Source: Fimbriimonadaceae bacterium
GTDB taxonomy: Bacteria > Armatimonadota > Fimbriimonadia > Fimbriimonadales > Fimbriimonadaceae
Direction: 5' to 3'
NCBI GenBank assembly: GCA_026129685.1
Contig: JAHCHO010000001.1
Location: 372,001-436,000, forward strand
Length of the DNA: 64,000 bases
Both the position numbers and the translations under genes were made by a program. A model generated the notes under the pieces. That model was not told the DNA's origin. It ran no database searches and saw only the letters and a program-made list of their open reading frames with translations. Positions 34,567-43,368 of this stretch are shown here, one piece after another (position 1 is the first letter of the stretch; each line of letters begins with the position of its first letter).

Positions 34567-35550
34567 CTACTTCTGAATCTCGTTCGCGCGGGCGCGGATC
34601 GCTTCGGGGATGGCGATCCCGAACTCACTTGCCGTCTTCTCTCCCAGAACGAACCGCACCTTCGTCGGAATCTGAAGCGGCAGTTCTTTCGGCTTCTCGC
34701 CCTTGAGGACGCGCGCGGCGAGCAACCCCGCTTCGTGACCCTCTTCCGAGAAGTCCCAGCCGATCGCGCCGACCAAGCCTTGCTTCACTTGGTCGTACTG
34801 CATCGAAAAGGCGGGAATCCGCAGCTTCTTCGCCTCCGCCACGAGCGCGTCCATCGTCGAGTTGAGTTTGTTGCTCGGCAAGTGCACCATCGCCTGAACG
34901 CCCCGGCTCTGGAGGGCCTGGACGCCGGGGATCGCGTCGGTGACGTCGCTGACCGGCACCTCGACCCAACGGAGGCCGTGCTTGGCGCAGGCTTCCTTGG
35001 CCTGCTTCTGGAGTTGAGCGGTGAACGGCTCGCCAGGATCCACGAGGGAACCGACGGTCGTGACGGACGGCATCAGGTCCTTGACGAGGGCGACGACCGG
35101 CTCGACGTCGAACGGGTTGTACACGCCCGTCACGTTCGCGGGCATCTGATCGAGCGAGGGCCCGCCGCCCGCGACGACGGGATCGATGACGCCCGTGAAC
35201 ACCACCGGAATCTCCTTCACGTTCTGCAAAGCCGCCTGAAACGCCGCCGACGAGACGGTGCCGACGAGGTCCACCTTCTCGTCCACGAAGCCCTTCATGA
35301 TGAGCTGAAGGCTGGCGATGTCGCCCTGGGCGTTCTTCTGGAGCAACACGAGGTTCTTCCCTTCCTCGAACCCACCGTCCTTGAGGCCCCGGATGTAGCC
35401 CTCGCGGAGTTCGTCGAGGCTGCTGTTCGAGATCTGCTGGGCGAATCCGACCTTCTTCTTGCCTTCCGTGGACCCGGTCGCCGTCTTGCCGGGTTCGCCA
35501 CATCCGACCAGGGCAACCAATCCGACCGCCACTATCACTTCGCGCCACAT
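34567..35550 (-). CDS. ABC transporter substrate-binding lipoprotein (TrpX type)
   Basis: 327 residues. MWREVIVAVGLVALVGC is a lipoprotein signal. The mature protein is of the TrpX/PF04392 type (GFAQQISNSSLDELREGYIR; IPVVFTGVIDPV; QGLVGAIGWDFSEEGHEAGL; LGEKTASEFGIAIP). Such proteins bind amino acids or other small ligands for an ABC importer, but no permease or ATPase gene is adjacent here. Its -10 box lies 9 nt before the ATG. Confidence 0.88.
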   Translation of the reverse strand: MWREVIVAVGLVALVGCGEPGKTATGSTEGKKKVGFAQQISNSSLDELREGYIRGLKDGGFEEGKNLVLLQKNAQGDIASLQLIMKGFVDEKVDLVGTVSSAAFQAALQNVKEIPVVFTGVIDPVVAGGGPSLDQMPANVTGVYNPFDVEPVVALVKDLMPSVTTVGSLVDPGEPFTAQLQKQAKEACAKHGLRWVEVPVSDVTDAIPGVQALQSRGVQAMVHLPSNKLNSTMDALVAEAKKLRIPAFSMQYDQVKQGLVGAIGWDFSEEGHEAGLLAARVLKGEKPKELPLQIPTKVRFVLGEKTASEFGIAIPEAIRARANEIQK

Positions 35551-35559
35551 CGTGCCGCC

Positions 35560-35565
35560 ATTGTA
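35560..35565 (-). promoter_or_regulatory. -10 box directly before the substrate-binding protein
   Basis: TACAAT on the minus strand, ending 9 nt before the ATG at 35550. Compatible with a leaderless or nearly leaderless transcript. Confidence 0.5.
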
Positions 35566-35618
35566 CGCGCTTGGGTCCGGTTGGACGGCGCTCCGTTCCG
35601 ACGCGGGTAAAAGGGGAC

Positions 35619-36770
35619 ATGAACGGATTCCGCGTGCGCCCCTATGAGGAACGAGATTGGGAGGCCTACGCGGCCGTGCGCTCCGCCACCTACCGGGGCG
35701 GGAAGCCCGTCGAACCGGGCGCCAAATTGACGCCCGACGACTCGGTCGGCTACGTGGTCGAACGGGAAGGGCGGGTGGTCGGGTCAGGCATTTCGATCGA
35801 GATGACCGCTTCCCTCGCCGGCGGGGGCGACCTCCGGAACGCGGGCATCGGGAGCGTGGCCGTCCTGCCCGAGGAGCGGCGGGCCGGGGCCGGTCTCGCC
35901 CTCATGCGGGACTGGATGCCGCTGTTGCGCGAGGCGGGCTTCGAGTTCACCTCCCTCTACGCCTTCCGCGAGTCGTTCTACCGAAAGGCGGGCTACGAAA
36001 CCTGCGGCGGAAGAACCCTTGTCACCGTTCCCGGGCACCTGCTTCCCCACTACGCGGGCGAACTCCAGTCCAGGGACCTGCCGCTAGCGGAGTGGCGGGC
36101 GCTCGAGCCGTGTTACGAGGCGTTTCGCTCCCGGTACTCGGGAATGAACAAGCGGCTCGAGTCGCAATGGCGACGCTCCTTCCGGGGCGATCCGCCCAAG
36201 GTCTACGCGATCGGTGAACCGGTTGAGGCTTTCCTCGTCCTGTCGCTTCAGGACACTTTCTGGGGCGAGCAGTTCGTCTCCGACTTCGTCTGGAGTACCC
36301 CCGAGGGGTATCGGGCAGGCCTGGGCCTCATGCGCGCTCTCACGATCAACCAAGAGCGCGCCGCCTGGTACGAGCCGCCCGACCTGCCCTTCCTGATGCG
36401 GCACCTCGACCACGGACCAAGGTTCGAACTGACAAAGTGGATCATGTTCCGGTGCCTGAACGTGCCCGCGTCCCTCGAGAAGATGCGCCCCGACCGATCC
36501 GGCCACTTCACGCTTCGGGTTCGCGACGCCGAAGTCCCCGCGAACGTCGGCCCCTGGCGCGTCGAATTCAACGAGGGGGGTGTTCGCGTCGAACCTTGTT
36601 CCGGCCACGAGGTCGAGATCGACATCCGCGCGCTGACCCAGGCGATCCTCGGCGCGCTGTCGGCGGAGGAGTTGGCCGCCCAGGGTCACGTGTCCGCCGA
36701 TCCGGACGCCCTGGCGCGTCTGGGCCGTCTCTTCACTCGCCGCCCGGTCTACTGCATGGACGACTTCTGA
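35619..36770 (+). CDS. Eis-like GNAT acetyltransferase
   Basis: 383 residues, the size of Eis-family enzymes (two GNAT domains plus a sterol-carrier-like C-terminus). The acetyl-CoA loop is visible in AGIGSVAVLPEERRAGAGLA followed by LMRDWMPLLREAGFEFTSLY. YRKAGYETCG and the terminal acidic VYCMDDF (C-terminal carboxylate as base in Eis) fit. AAGGGGA precedes the ATG at 35619. Likely acetylates amines; substrate unknown. Confidence 0.85.
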   Translation: MNGFRVRPYEERDWEAYAAVRSATYRGGKPVEPGAKLTPDDSVGYVVEREGRVVGSGISIEMTASLAGGGDLRNAGIGSVAVLPEERRAGAGLALMRDWMPLLREAGFEFTSLYAFRESFYRKAGYETCGGRTLVTVPGHLLPHYAGELQSRDLPLAEWRALEPCYEAFRSRYSGMNKRLESQWRRSFRGDPPKVYAIGEPVEAFLVLSLQDTFWGEQFVSDFVWSTPEGYRAGLGLMRALTINQERAAWYEPPDLPFLMRHLDHGPRFELTKWIMFRCLNVPASLEKMRPDRSGHFTLRVRDAEVPANVGPWRVEFNEGGVRVEPCSGHEVEIDIRALTQAILGALSAEELAAQGHVSADPDALARLGRLFTRRPVYCMDDF

Positions 36771-36778
36771 GCCACGCG

Positions 36779-37633
36779 CTAAGCGTAGGACCGGTAGAGC
36801 ACTTCCCCGCTCTCGGCATCCACGATGATCGTCGTCTTCTGGGTGTCATCGAAAACGAACTCGTACCCGAGCCGGGCTCGAACCACGCCCACGTAGTCGG
36901 GGTGCGCCTCGGCGTCGCTCACTCCGTAGCCGTATCGCACCGTAAGCGGCGTCGGGCTATCGCTCGATTCGAAGATCTTGTGCCGATCCGCCCGATAGGT
37001 CGCGATCGCCGTGAGGCGCGCCTCGTCCTCGGGGACGCGACGCTCCGTGGTCTGAACCTCAATGTCCTGCCGAATACTGAAGTGAACCAGTTGGCCGTCG
37101 CCGGGATCGAGATAGATCAGAGCGCGGTTACCTTTGTTCAGGAACGGGAGCCCGTTCGGGTGTTCTTCGTACCGGCCTCGGGACCTGCCCCATACGCCCT
37201 TCTCCTCCGGGTACAGCGGGTTACGGTCCAGCACGTGCTCGACCGGACCCTCCATCCAACCGGTCGGAACGCCCAGGCGCATCCGCCATCCGCGCACGCG
37301 AATGAGAGCCTCTTCGGGCGTGGTTAGGGCGAAGCTCGCACGTGGCTCATGGGAGTCCAGAAAGGCCGATTCCTTTCGCCGATCGGTCAGCCCGTCCACC
37401 GTGCATGTTCTTCGGCGAACCGACAGATGGTACGCCCCGTTTTGGATGAACACGTACTTCCCGACAAAGCTCGAACGCTCCATGCGGAGATCGCCTGACC
37501 CACCAACGTTGAAGCCGATTCGCGCCAGAAACGTGCGCGCAGCGTACAAGAAGGTTTGGTCGCCATCCCCGTCGCTTGAAGCGACGGGGGCGAACAACGA
37601 CGCAAGGCAAAACAGCGAGCCGATAACCATCAT
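36779..37633 (-). CDS. Secreted protein, PepSY-like C-terminus, unknown function
   Basis: 284 residues from the ATG at 37633, which overlaps the stop of the upstream gene (ATGA). MMVIGSLFCLASLFAPVASS is a signal peptide. The C-terminus (GYEFVFDDTQKTTIIVDAES-GEVLYRSYA) resembles the end of PepSY-type repeats. No catalytic motif seen. Local base composition looks less GC-rich than the neighbours. It probably works with the caspase-like protein encoded just upstream. Confidence 0.68.
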   Translation of the reverse strand: MMVIGSLFCLASLFAPVASSDGDGDQTFLYAARTFLARIGFNVGGSGDLRMERSSFVGKYVFIQNGAYHLSVRRRTCTVDGLTDRRKESAFLDSHEPRASFALTTPEEALIRVRGWRMRLGVPTGWMEGPVEHVLDRNPLYPEEKGVWGRSRGRYEEHPNGLPFLNKGNRALIYLDPGDGQLVHFSIRQDIEVQTTERRVPEDEARLTAIATYRADRHKIFESSDSPTPLTVRYGYGVSDAEAHPDYVGVVRARLGYEFVFDDTQKTTIIVDAESGEVLYRSYA

Positions 37634-38658
37634 GACTCCCACGCCACTGCAAACCACACCGTCGAAGCCGATCCGTCGGGGTTCCCGTCGTAGGCGCCGT
37701 AGAGCTTTGCCGCTTGGTCTCCGTATATGGCGACACTTGACTCCCATGCAGGATCGTCGAAGGTGCTGGTGTACGCTTCCTTCACGGCCATCTTGAGCGG
37801 CTTCCCATCGGCCAAGTTGACCATGAGCTGGCTGCCAAACCCAACACCATCTTTGGCGCTTACTTGTACCTTGAAGCCAACCGCAGCGCGACCCACGACG
37901 GACTGGCTTCCCGCCAAGTACGAGTTGCCAAAGGTCTCGTTCGCAAAGGCGTCGCAGGCGACGATCACCGCGAGGTTCAGAGGGGGCCTGCTTGTTGGCT
38001 GTCCCGTTGTGACCGCCGTCTCGACATGGCTCGCCTGAACGTACTGCCCTCCCGGGGGCGCCAAGAGCCCGGAGGATGCGCCGTGCATGGCAGAAAACAC
38101 GATGGTCCCGTTGATGATGGAATCCGAACCAAAGCGATAATCGTTGGCGTTGAACGTTCCGTTGGTCACATACGCTTCTTCCGAGTGTTTGGGCGGGTTA
38201 CCCAGGCGAAGCACGCCTTTGGCGAGTGCCGCCGCTAGGAACGCGTCCGCGATGCTTGTGTCCGCATGGATCGCGTACCGATTGAAAACCGTCCTGGTCG
38301 CCGTCTGCTCCGAGAACGCCTCGTCGCCACCCCCAAAGTTCCTCAACACGTAGTTGACCTGGACCCCAACGCTCGAACCAGCGGTGAAGTGCGTGCTGTC
38401 GAAGACGATGTCCGATTGACACACGACCGAAGGCGTCGCAAATGAACGACCGTCCACGAACTCGCCCCCGATTCGGATTTCGTAACTCCGTACGCCCGCG
38501 TATCCGAGAGGGTCAATGCGTACGTTCACGTTGTTCCGACTTCCGCTCCAGAAGTTCGGCAACGCGGAGAAGGTAACCCAACCTTCCGGCGGATCCTCGA
38601 CTTGGGCCGCCCCGAGTCCGGCCAGCACAATCCCGAGCAAAACAAACCCTTGTTTCAC
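37630..38658 (-). CDS. Secreted protein with caspase-like His/Cys motifs
   Basis: 342 residues from GTG 38658, with AGGAGG 8 nt upstream. A signal peptide (MKQGFVLLGIVLAGLGAAQ) precedes a beta-rich region (about 25-125). After that, TIVFSAMHGASSG (His192-Gly193) and LAVIVACDAFANE (Cys235-Asp236) follow the His-Gly ... Ala-Cys-Asp order of caspase-like folds (CHAT, gingipain, clostripain types). The C-terminal part (LMVNLADGKPLKMAVKEAYT) would complete the fold. This is inference from motif order. The base composition is less GC-rich than the surroundings, hinting at transfer. Confidence 0.6.
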   Translation of the reverse strand: MKQGFVLLGIVLAGLGAAQVEDPPEGWVTFSALPNFWSGSRNNVNVRIDPLGYAGVRSYEIRIGGEFVDGRSFATPSVVCQSDIVFDSTHFTAGSSVGVQVNYVLRNFGGGDEAFSEQTATRTVFNRYAIHADTSIADAFLAAALAKGVLRLGNPPKHSEEAYVTNGTFNANDYRFGSDSIINGTIVFSAMHGASSGLLAPPGGQYVQASHVETAVTTGQPTSRPPLNLAVIVACDAFANETFGNSYLAGSQSVVGRAAVGFKVQVSAKDGVGFGSQLMVNLADGKPLKMAVKEAYTSTFDDPAWESSVAIYGDQAAKLYGAYDGNPDGSASTVWFAVAWES

Positions 38659-39179
38659 GAACGACTCCTCCTGTCGGATACGTTCTTACCCTCCGGGGGG
38701 GGGAATCAAGGGTCTTACGCCCGGTCCGCGTCCTTCTGCCAATTGGGCCAAAAGATCTAGCCGGCAAGGTCGAGTCGGTCGCCGTGATCGGCAAACGAGG
38801 AACCCCGGCAACTCCCTTACCGGAGGGTGGGCGCGCATCGGGGCCCGCGAAGGGGCCGGCCGACACGTTGACGCCGGGCGAAACCTGTCCGGCGTCGCAC
38901 CGCCCGGTTGACAAAACGCCGTCCGCACGGGCAAGTTGGATAGGGCCGCGTGCATCGACCCTTCGGTCGGATCTCTGAGCAGATCCCCGGTTGTTCAAGT
39001 GAGCGCAAATGACGGGAATGACGGGAAAGCCCATTCTCGGCAACCTGAAGAAGACCGCCACAGGGGTGGCGATGCGCGCGAGACACAAGGAGCGACGGGA
39101 ATGACGAGAACGGCCGCCCGCGACGGCCGGAAGAAGCCCGAAAGGGAACGCCGACCCCGACGCCGAATCGAAGGGCCGG
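38659..39179. other. Intergenic region with a G9 tract and a short repeat
   Basis: 521 nt between divergent genes. It includes the G9 run at 38695-38703 (C9 on the minus strand), about 40 nt before the GTG of the caspase-like gene, and two near-identical 17-mers. No convincing gene; frames here are Arg/Pro-rich. Confidence 0.5.
39011..39110 (+). repeat. Pair of 17-bp direct repeats
   Basis: GACGGGAATGACGGGAA at 39011-39027 and GACGGGAATGACGAGAA at 39094-39110, one mismatch, 83 bp apart in non-coding DNA. Purpose unknown; they could be protein-binding sites or remains of a dispersed repeat. Confidence 0.45.
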
Positions 39180-40442
39180 ATGGAACTCCCACGATTTCGA
39201 TACCGAGGCGTCTGGTGCGGCGCGTCCGATGCCGGCATGTCCGAGCAGAGCGTCGAGGCGTACGTGGATCGCGTTCACGCGATGGGCATCAACGTCATCC
39301 TCGTCGAGGTCAAGGGCGGGCACGGGCTCCTCTCCTGGCCGAGCGAGGTGCGTCCGGAGGCGGTCGCGCCCGGCTACGAGTCTTTCGACCTCCCCAAGGT
39401 CTTCGCCGCCGCCTGCCGAAAGCGCGGCATCGAGTTCCACGCCTGGTTCATCGACTTCTACGAGGGCGAGAACTCCCCCGCCGCCGTCGCCCACCCGGAA
39501 TGGCTCCAGCGGGATCGAATGGGCCGGACCACCGCCGAGGAAGCCCTGCGCGGGCGGCGCTTCGCGTCCGTGTGGATGTGCCCCGCCCAACGTCCCGGCT
39601 ACGCCGACCAATGGCTGATCCCCCTGATGGCGGAGTTCGCACGGCGGTACGACGTCCACTCGATCCACCACGACTACATCCGCTACCCCGGGGACCTGGC
39701 CCCGGACCAATACTGCTTCTGCGACCGCTGCCTCGAGGACATGCCGCGCGCTCTCGGCTACTACTCGAAGCGCTTTCCGGGCGAAGCCTTCCCCCATCCC
39801 CTCTACGATCGTGAGTACCTGGAGGCGCACTGGGAGCCGACCCCGCGCGTCTTACCCGAGAACTGGGCGACGCTACGGCGGCACATGAAGGCCGACTTTC
39901 TGCTCGATGGTTCGTTCTTCGCGGGCGGTCGCTACGACCTCGACTACTTCTTCTACCTCTACCGGACCGACGCGATCCGCCGATTCGCACGCGAGGCGCA
40001 CGCGGCGATCAAGGCCGCCAACCCCAAGGTGGGGGTCTCCGCCGCCGTCTTCAAGAACCCCATCCATAGCGGCCGCTTTATCGGTCAGGACTGGCGCTAC
40101 TTCCCTCCCTTTGTGGACACCTGCATCCCGATGAACTACGGAGCCCACATTCCGGGGACGTTCGAGCAACAACTGGTCCTTCATCAAGAGACGATCGAGG
40201 ATCAGAAAGTTTGGGCCGCCGACTACCCCCGTTACTGGCCGGGCATCTCGGTCGGCGACGTGTTCGCGGAGGACGCCGGTGGCCAAAGAGATGTTGGGAC
40301 CGAGTTCTGGCCGCAGGACAAGCTTCGCCGTGCGATCGAGGCGGTCGCCGAAACCGGGGTCGAAGGCATCTGTTTCTTCAGCGAAGGCCTCGTCCGTCGG
40401 TACGGGGGCGCCGAGACCATCCGCAAGGCGACCACGGGCTAG
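39180..40442 (+). CDS. GHL10-type glycosyl hydrolase-like protein
   Basis: 420 residues. The opening RYRGVWCGASDAGMSEQSVE and AMGINVILVEVKGGHGLLSW match the start of glycosyl hydrolase-like 10 proteins (YngK type), which have a TIM barrel. FHAWFIDFYEGENSPAAVAH, HSIHHDYIRYPGDLAPDQYC and the late CIPMNYGAHIPGTFEQQLV continue the pattern. No signal peptide is visible at this start. The substrate is unknown. Its stop shares CTAG (40439-40442) with the convergent feoB. Confidence 0.82.
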   Translation: MELPRFRYRGVWCGASDAGMSEQSVEAYVDRVHAMGINVILVEVKGGHGLLSWPSEVRPEAVAPGYESFDLPKVFAAACRKRGIEFHAWFIDFYEGENSPAAVAHPEWLQRDRMGRTTAEEALRGRRFASVWMCPAQRPGYADQWLIPLMAEFARRYDVHSIHHDYIRYPGDLAPDQYCFCDRCLEDMPRALGYYSKRFPGEAFPHPLYDREYLEAHWEPTPRVLPENWATLRRHMKADFLLDGSFFAGGRYDLDYFFYLYRTDAIRRFAREAHAAIKAANPKVGVSAAVFKNPIHSGRFIGQDWRYFPPFVDTCIPMNYGAHIPGTFEQQLVLHQETIEDQKVWAADYPRYWPGISVGDVFAEDAGGQRDVGTEFWPQDKLRRAIEAVAETGVEGICFFSEGLVRRYGGAETIRKATTG

Positions 40443-42604
40443 CCGAGCCAGAGCCCCACGCGGTGGATCGCCACCGCCGCCACATAGGCCAAGGCGCTCA
40501 TGTAGGCGAACACGAAGAGCGGCCACTTCCAGGTGTTCGTTTCGCGCTTGATCGCGGCGAGCGTCGCCATGCACTGGCAACAAAGGGCGAAGAACACCAT
40601 CACCCCGACCGCCACCCAAGTCGTGACGAGCGGGCGACCGTCCGGCCAGGTGGCGCGGGCGAGGGCGTCGCGCAGATCGGTCGAGGATTCGTCGGTATCG
40701 GATCCCAGATTGAACAGGATGCCGAGCGAGGACACCACGACCTCGCGGGCCGGAAAGGCGGAGAGGATCGCCGTCGAAATGCGCCAGTCGAAACCGGCGG
40801 GGGCGAAGACCGGTTCGATCGTGCGGCCCGCCCGTCCGAGAAAGGAGTTCTCGAGTTGCCTCGCTTGAACGTGTCGGCCAATCGCCGCCTCGCCCGCACC
40901 GGGGTTCGCAGCGACGAACTCCCGTTCGTAACGCCTCGTCTCGTCGTCGGACCTCGGGAAGTAGCTGAGCGCCCAGATCACGAGAGACAGCGCGACGATG
41001 ATCGTGCCCGCCGTCTTGAGGAACAACTTGCCGCGAAAGTAGACGGTGATCCAAACGTCGCGCGCTTTCGGCCACTGGTAGGGCGGCAACTCCAGCACGA
41101 AGGGCAACCGCGTCCCCTTCAACAGCTTGCGGTTCAGCAGGTAGATGATCGGGATCGCCACCGCCAGACCCAGCAAGTGCATCGCGAACAAGGCGAAGCC
41201 GGCCCAGAACGGCCCGAACCGGGGTTCGATGAACGCGCCGATCAAGACCAGGTACACGGGCAGCCGCGCACTGCAACTCATCAGCGGAGCCACAAGGATC
41301 GTGGCCAACCGGGACTTCGGGTCCGGCATGACCCGCGCGGCCATGATCCCCGGGACGGCGCAAGCGAAGCTCGAAAGCAGGGGGATGAAGGCGCGTCCGT
41401 TCAGTCCCGCCCAGCCGAGCAGGCGATCCATCAGAAACGCCGCCCGCGCCAGGTAACCACTCCCCTCCAGCACCGAGATGAACAGGAAGAGGATCAGAAT
41501 CTGCGGAAGAAAGACGACCATCGAGCCGACGCCGGTGATCAGCCCATCCACCACGAGCGACTCGAGCACGGGCCTCCCGGCCAGGGCCGGACGAACGGCC
41601 TCCCCGGCGCGCCCGAACGCGCCGTCGATCAACTCCATCAGCGGCGTCGCGAAGGTGTAGATGGACTGGAACACCAGGTACATCACCGCGACGAACACGG
41701 CCAGGCCGAACACCCGGTGGGTGAGGACGAGGTCGATCTTCTCCGTGGTCGTACGTCCGGTGCGCGCCTTGGCGAGGACGGCCCGGCTGACCATCCCGCA
41801 CCAGTCGTAGCGCCGCTCCATATCCAGCGCCGGACCCTCGATCCCCTGTTCGGCCAGTTCGCGGCGTCCGTCCTCGACGTAGCGGCGCAACTCGGGCAAC
41901 TCGGCCAACGTCTCCTCGAACGGCGAGTTGGGGTTCAGGAGGGCTTGGCGGACCTCGTTCTTAGAGGCGTCCACGCCGATCCGCGCCATCCGTTCCGCCA
42001 TCGAGGCGACCTTCGCTTCCAACGACGTCGGGAAACCGAAGTCCCGATTCGGACGTCGCGAACCACCCAGGTTGCGCTCGAGGGCTTCGCGCAGTTCGGC
42101 CAGGCCGGTCCGTCGGTGGCCCACGACCCGAACAACCTCGACCTCGAGCAACCCCTGCAGCCGCTCGATGTCCACCCGACCGCCGTTCTTCTCGACGACA
42201 TCGGTCATCGTCAGCGCGACCACGACGGGCAGGTCAAGGTCCGCCAGTTGGCTGAAGAAGTAGAGGTTTCGCTCAAGGTTGCCCGCGTCCAGCACATAGA
42301 GCAGAAGGTCGGGCCGGCCCTCCCTTCGGCCGCGCAACACCTCGATGGCGACGCGCTCGTCCTCCGAGTTGGCGGTCATGCTGTAGAGGCCGGGAACGTC
42401 GAGGAGGTCCACGTCGCGGTCGCCCAGGCGCATGGTGGCTCCGACGCGCTCGACGGTGACGCCCGGGTAGTTTCCCACGTGCTGGTGGGAGCCGGTGAGG
42501 GCGTTGAAGAGGCTGGTCTTACCCGAATTGGGGTTACCGACGACCACGACCAGTGGGCGGTGGTCGATCTTGGTCTTCGCCGACGAGGCGGTGGGCGGGC
42601 TCAC
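40439..42604 (-). CDS. feoB: Ferrous iron transporter FeoB
   Basis: 721 residues. The N-terminal G domain has G1 GNPNSGKT, switch NYPGVTVE and G3 DVPGLYS; the G4 motif reads TMTD rather than the common NxxD. Residues about 290-715 are membrane helices with the Gate motifs (PLMSCSARLPVYLVLIGAF, FPAREVVVSSLGILF), and a Cys-rich tail LCCQCMATLAAIKRET. It imports Fe2+ through the inner membrane. The GTG start overlaps the feoA stop (GTGA). Confidence 0.97.
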   Translation of the reverse strand: MSPPTASSAKTKIDHRPLVVVVGNPNSGKTSLFNALTGSHQHVGNYPGVTVERVGATMRLGDRDVDLLDVPGLYSMTANSEDERVAIEVLRGRREGRPDLLLYVLDAGNLERNLYFFSQLADLDLPVVVALTMTDVVEKNGGRVDIERLQGLLEVEVVRVVGHRRTGLAELREALERNLGGSRRPNRDFGFPTSLEAKVASMAERMARIGVDASKNEVRQALLNPNSPFEETLAELPELRRYVEDGRRELAEQGIEGPALDMERRYDWCGMVSRAVLAKARTGRTTTEKIDLVLTHRVFGLAVFVAVMYLVFQSIYTFATPLMELIDGAFGRAGEAVRPALAGRPVLESLVVDGLITGVGSMVVFLPQILILFLFISVLEGSGYLARAAFLMDRLLGWAGLNGRAFIPLLSSFACAVPGIMAARVMPDPKSRLATILVAPLMSCSARLPVYLVLIGAFIEPRFGPFWAGFALFAMHLLGLAVAIPIIYLLNRKLLKGTRLPFVLELPPYQWPKARDVWITVYFRGKLFLKTAGTIIVALSLVIWALSYFPRSDDETRRYEREFVAANPGAGEAAIGRHVQARQLENSFLGRAGRTIEPVFAPAGFDWRISTAILSAFPAREVVVSSLGILFNLGSDTDESSTDLRDALARATWPDGRPLVTTWVAVGVMVFFALCCQCMATLAAIKRETNTWKWPLFVFAYMSALAYVAAVAIHRVGLWLG

Positions 42605-42855
42605 TCCACGATCTCGATCTCAAGGTCCAGCGCTTCGCGCCGCCGGACGCAGAGCCGCGATCCGCGCACGCAGATTTCGATCGGATCGTTCAGGGGCGCA
42701 ACTTTGGTGACCTCGAACACGGTTCCGGCGGTGAGGCCCAGTTCCTGAAGCCGCAACCCGTGACCGCACTCGCTGCAGGACCGGACGATACGGGCTTTCA
42801 TTCCGGGCTTCAGGTCCCAGAAGGTGAAGGTCGGTTGAAGAGGGATCGCTTCCAT
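42601..42855 (-). CDS. feoA: Ferrous iron transport protein A
   Basis: 84 residues, an SH3-like protein that works with FeoB. LKPGMKARIVRSC, CGHGLRLQELGLTAGTVFEV and IEICVRGSRLCVRRREALDL are standard. It is the first gene of feoAB. No Fur or DtxR box is apparent upstream. Confidence 0.95.
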   Translation of the reverse strand: MEAIPLQPTFTFWDLKPGMKARIVRSCSECGHGLRLQELGLTAGTVFEVTKVAPLNDPIEICVRGSRLCVRRREALDLEIEIVE

Positions 42856-43043
42856 GCGAAATCGCGCTACCTTGACTTGATACCCGAGTCGGCGTCGGTT
42901 CGCCTCTGTATTCTGACGCGTTCATCAAGAATGGACGAGCCGAGGGACCCAAGACCGCGCCCCGACCGAGCGAGCCGCCTTCGCCCAGGGCATCTGAAGG
43001 GAGAGAACCGGAATCCTCCCCGGCATTCGGGTTGAAACGGACC

Positions 43044-43130
43044 TGGTGCCCAGGAAAGGACTCGAACCTTCACTCCCTTGCGAGAACTAGTACCTGAAAC
43101 TAGCGCGTCTACCAATTTCGCCACCTGGGC
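43044..43130 (-). tRNA. tRNA-Leu (CAG)
   Basis: An 87-nt tRNA on the minus strand, including encoded CCA. Acceptor GCCCAGG pairs with CCTGGGC. The D arm contains AATTGGTAGACGCG, the anticodon arm is CTAGT-TTCAGGT-ACTAG with anticodon CAG, there is a class II variable arm TCTCGCAAGGGAG, and the T arm carries GGTTCGAGTCC. The long variable arm and UUG-type D loop fit leucine. Confidence 0.97.
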
Positions 43131-43145
43131 AGGTCGCAAGGAGAC

Positions 43146-43151
43146 ATTATA
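43146..43151 (-). promoter_or_regulatory. -10 box of tRNA-Leu
   Basis: TATAAT on the minus strand, 15 nt upstream of the mature tRNA 5' end. No standard -35 seen. Confidence 0.65.
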
Positions 43152-43368
43152 CAGGCTTCTCGCCCGCCGTGCGTTCACTCGGGAGGGACGAAGATCCTCG
43201 CCGGTGACGAAATCCACGGGTCCGAGATCGTTGCCCCCGGTTCAAGTCCGTTTTGGACATCCCGATGATCATCACGGGCGCGCGCTTTTCGTTTAAGACC
43301 GCTGCAACCGGGCTCCGGGCCGTTTCCCGTCCGTACCAAGGGTTCTCCGGCGGGTCGAGGCGTCAACC

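Noticed and set aside
38936-39179. Plus-strand gene before the GHL10-type protein
   Set aside because: Arg/Asp-rich frame without protein-like features; it runs on out of frame into the real gene.
42908-42925. Second copy of the LacI-type operator (CTGACGCGTTCA)
   Set aside because: Half-sites are shorter and spacing differs from CTGAA-N4-TTCAG; no promoter evidence.
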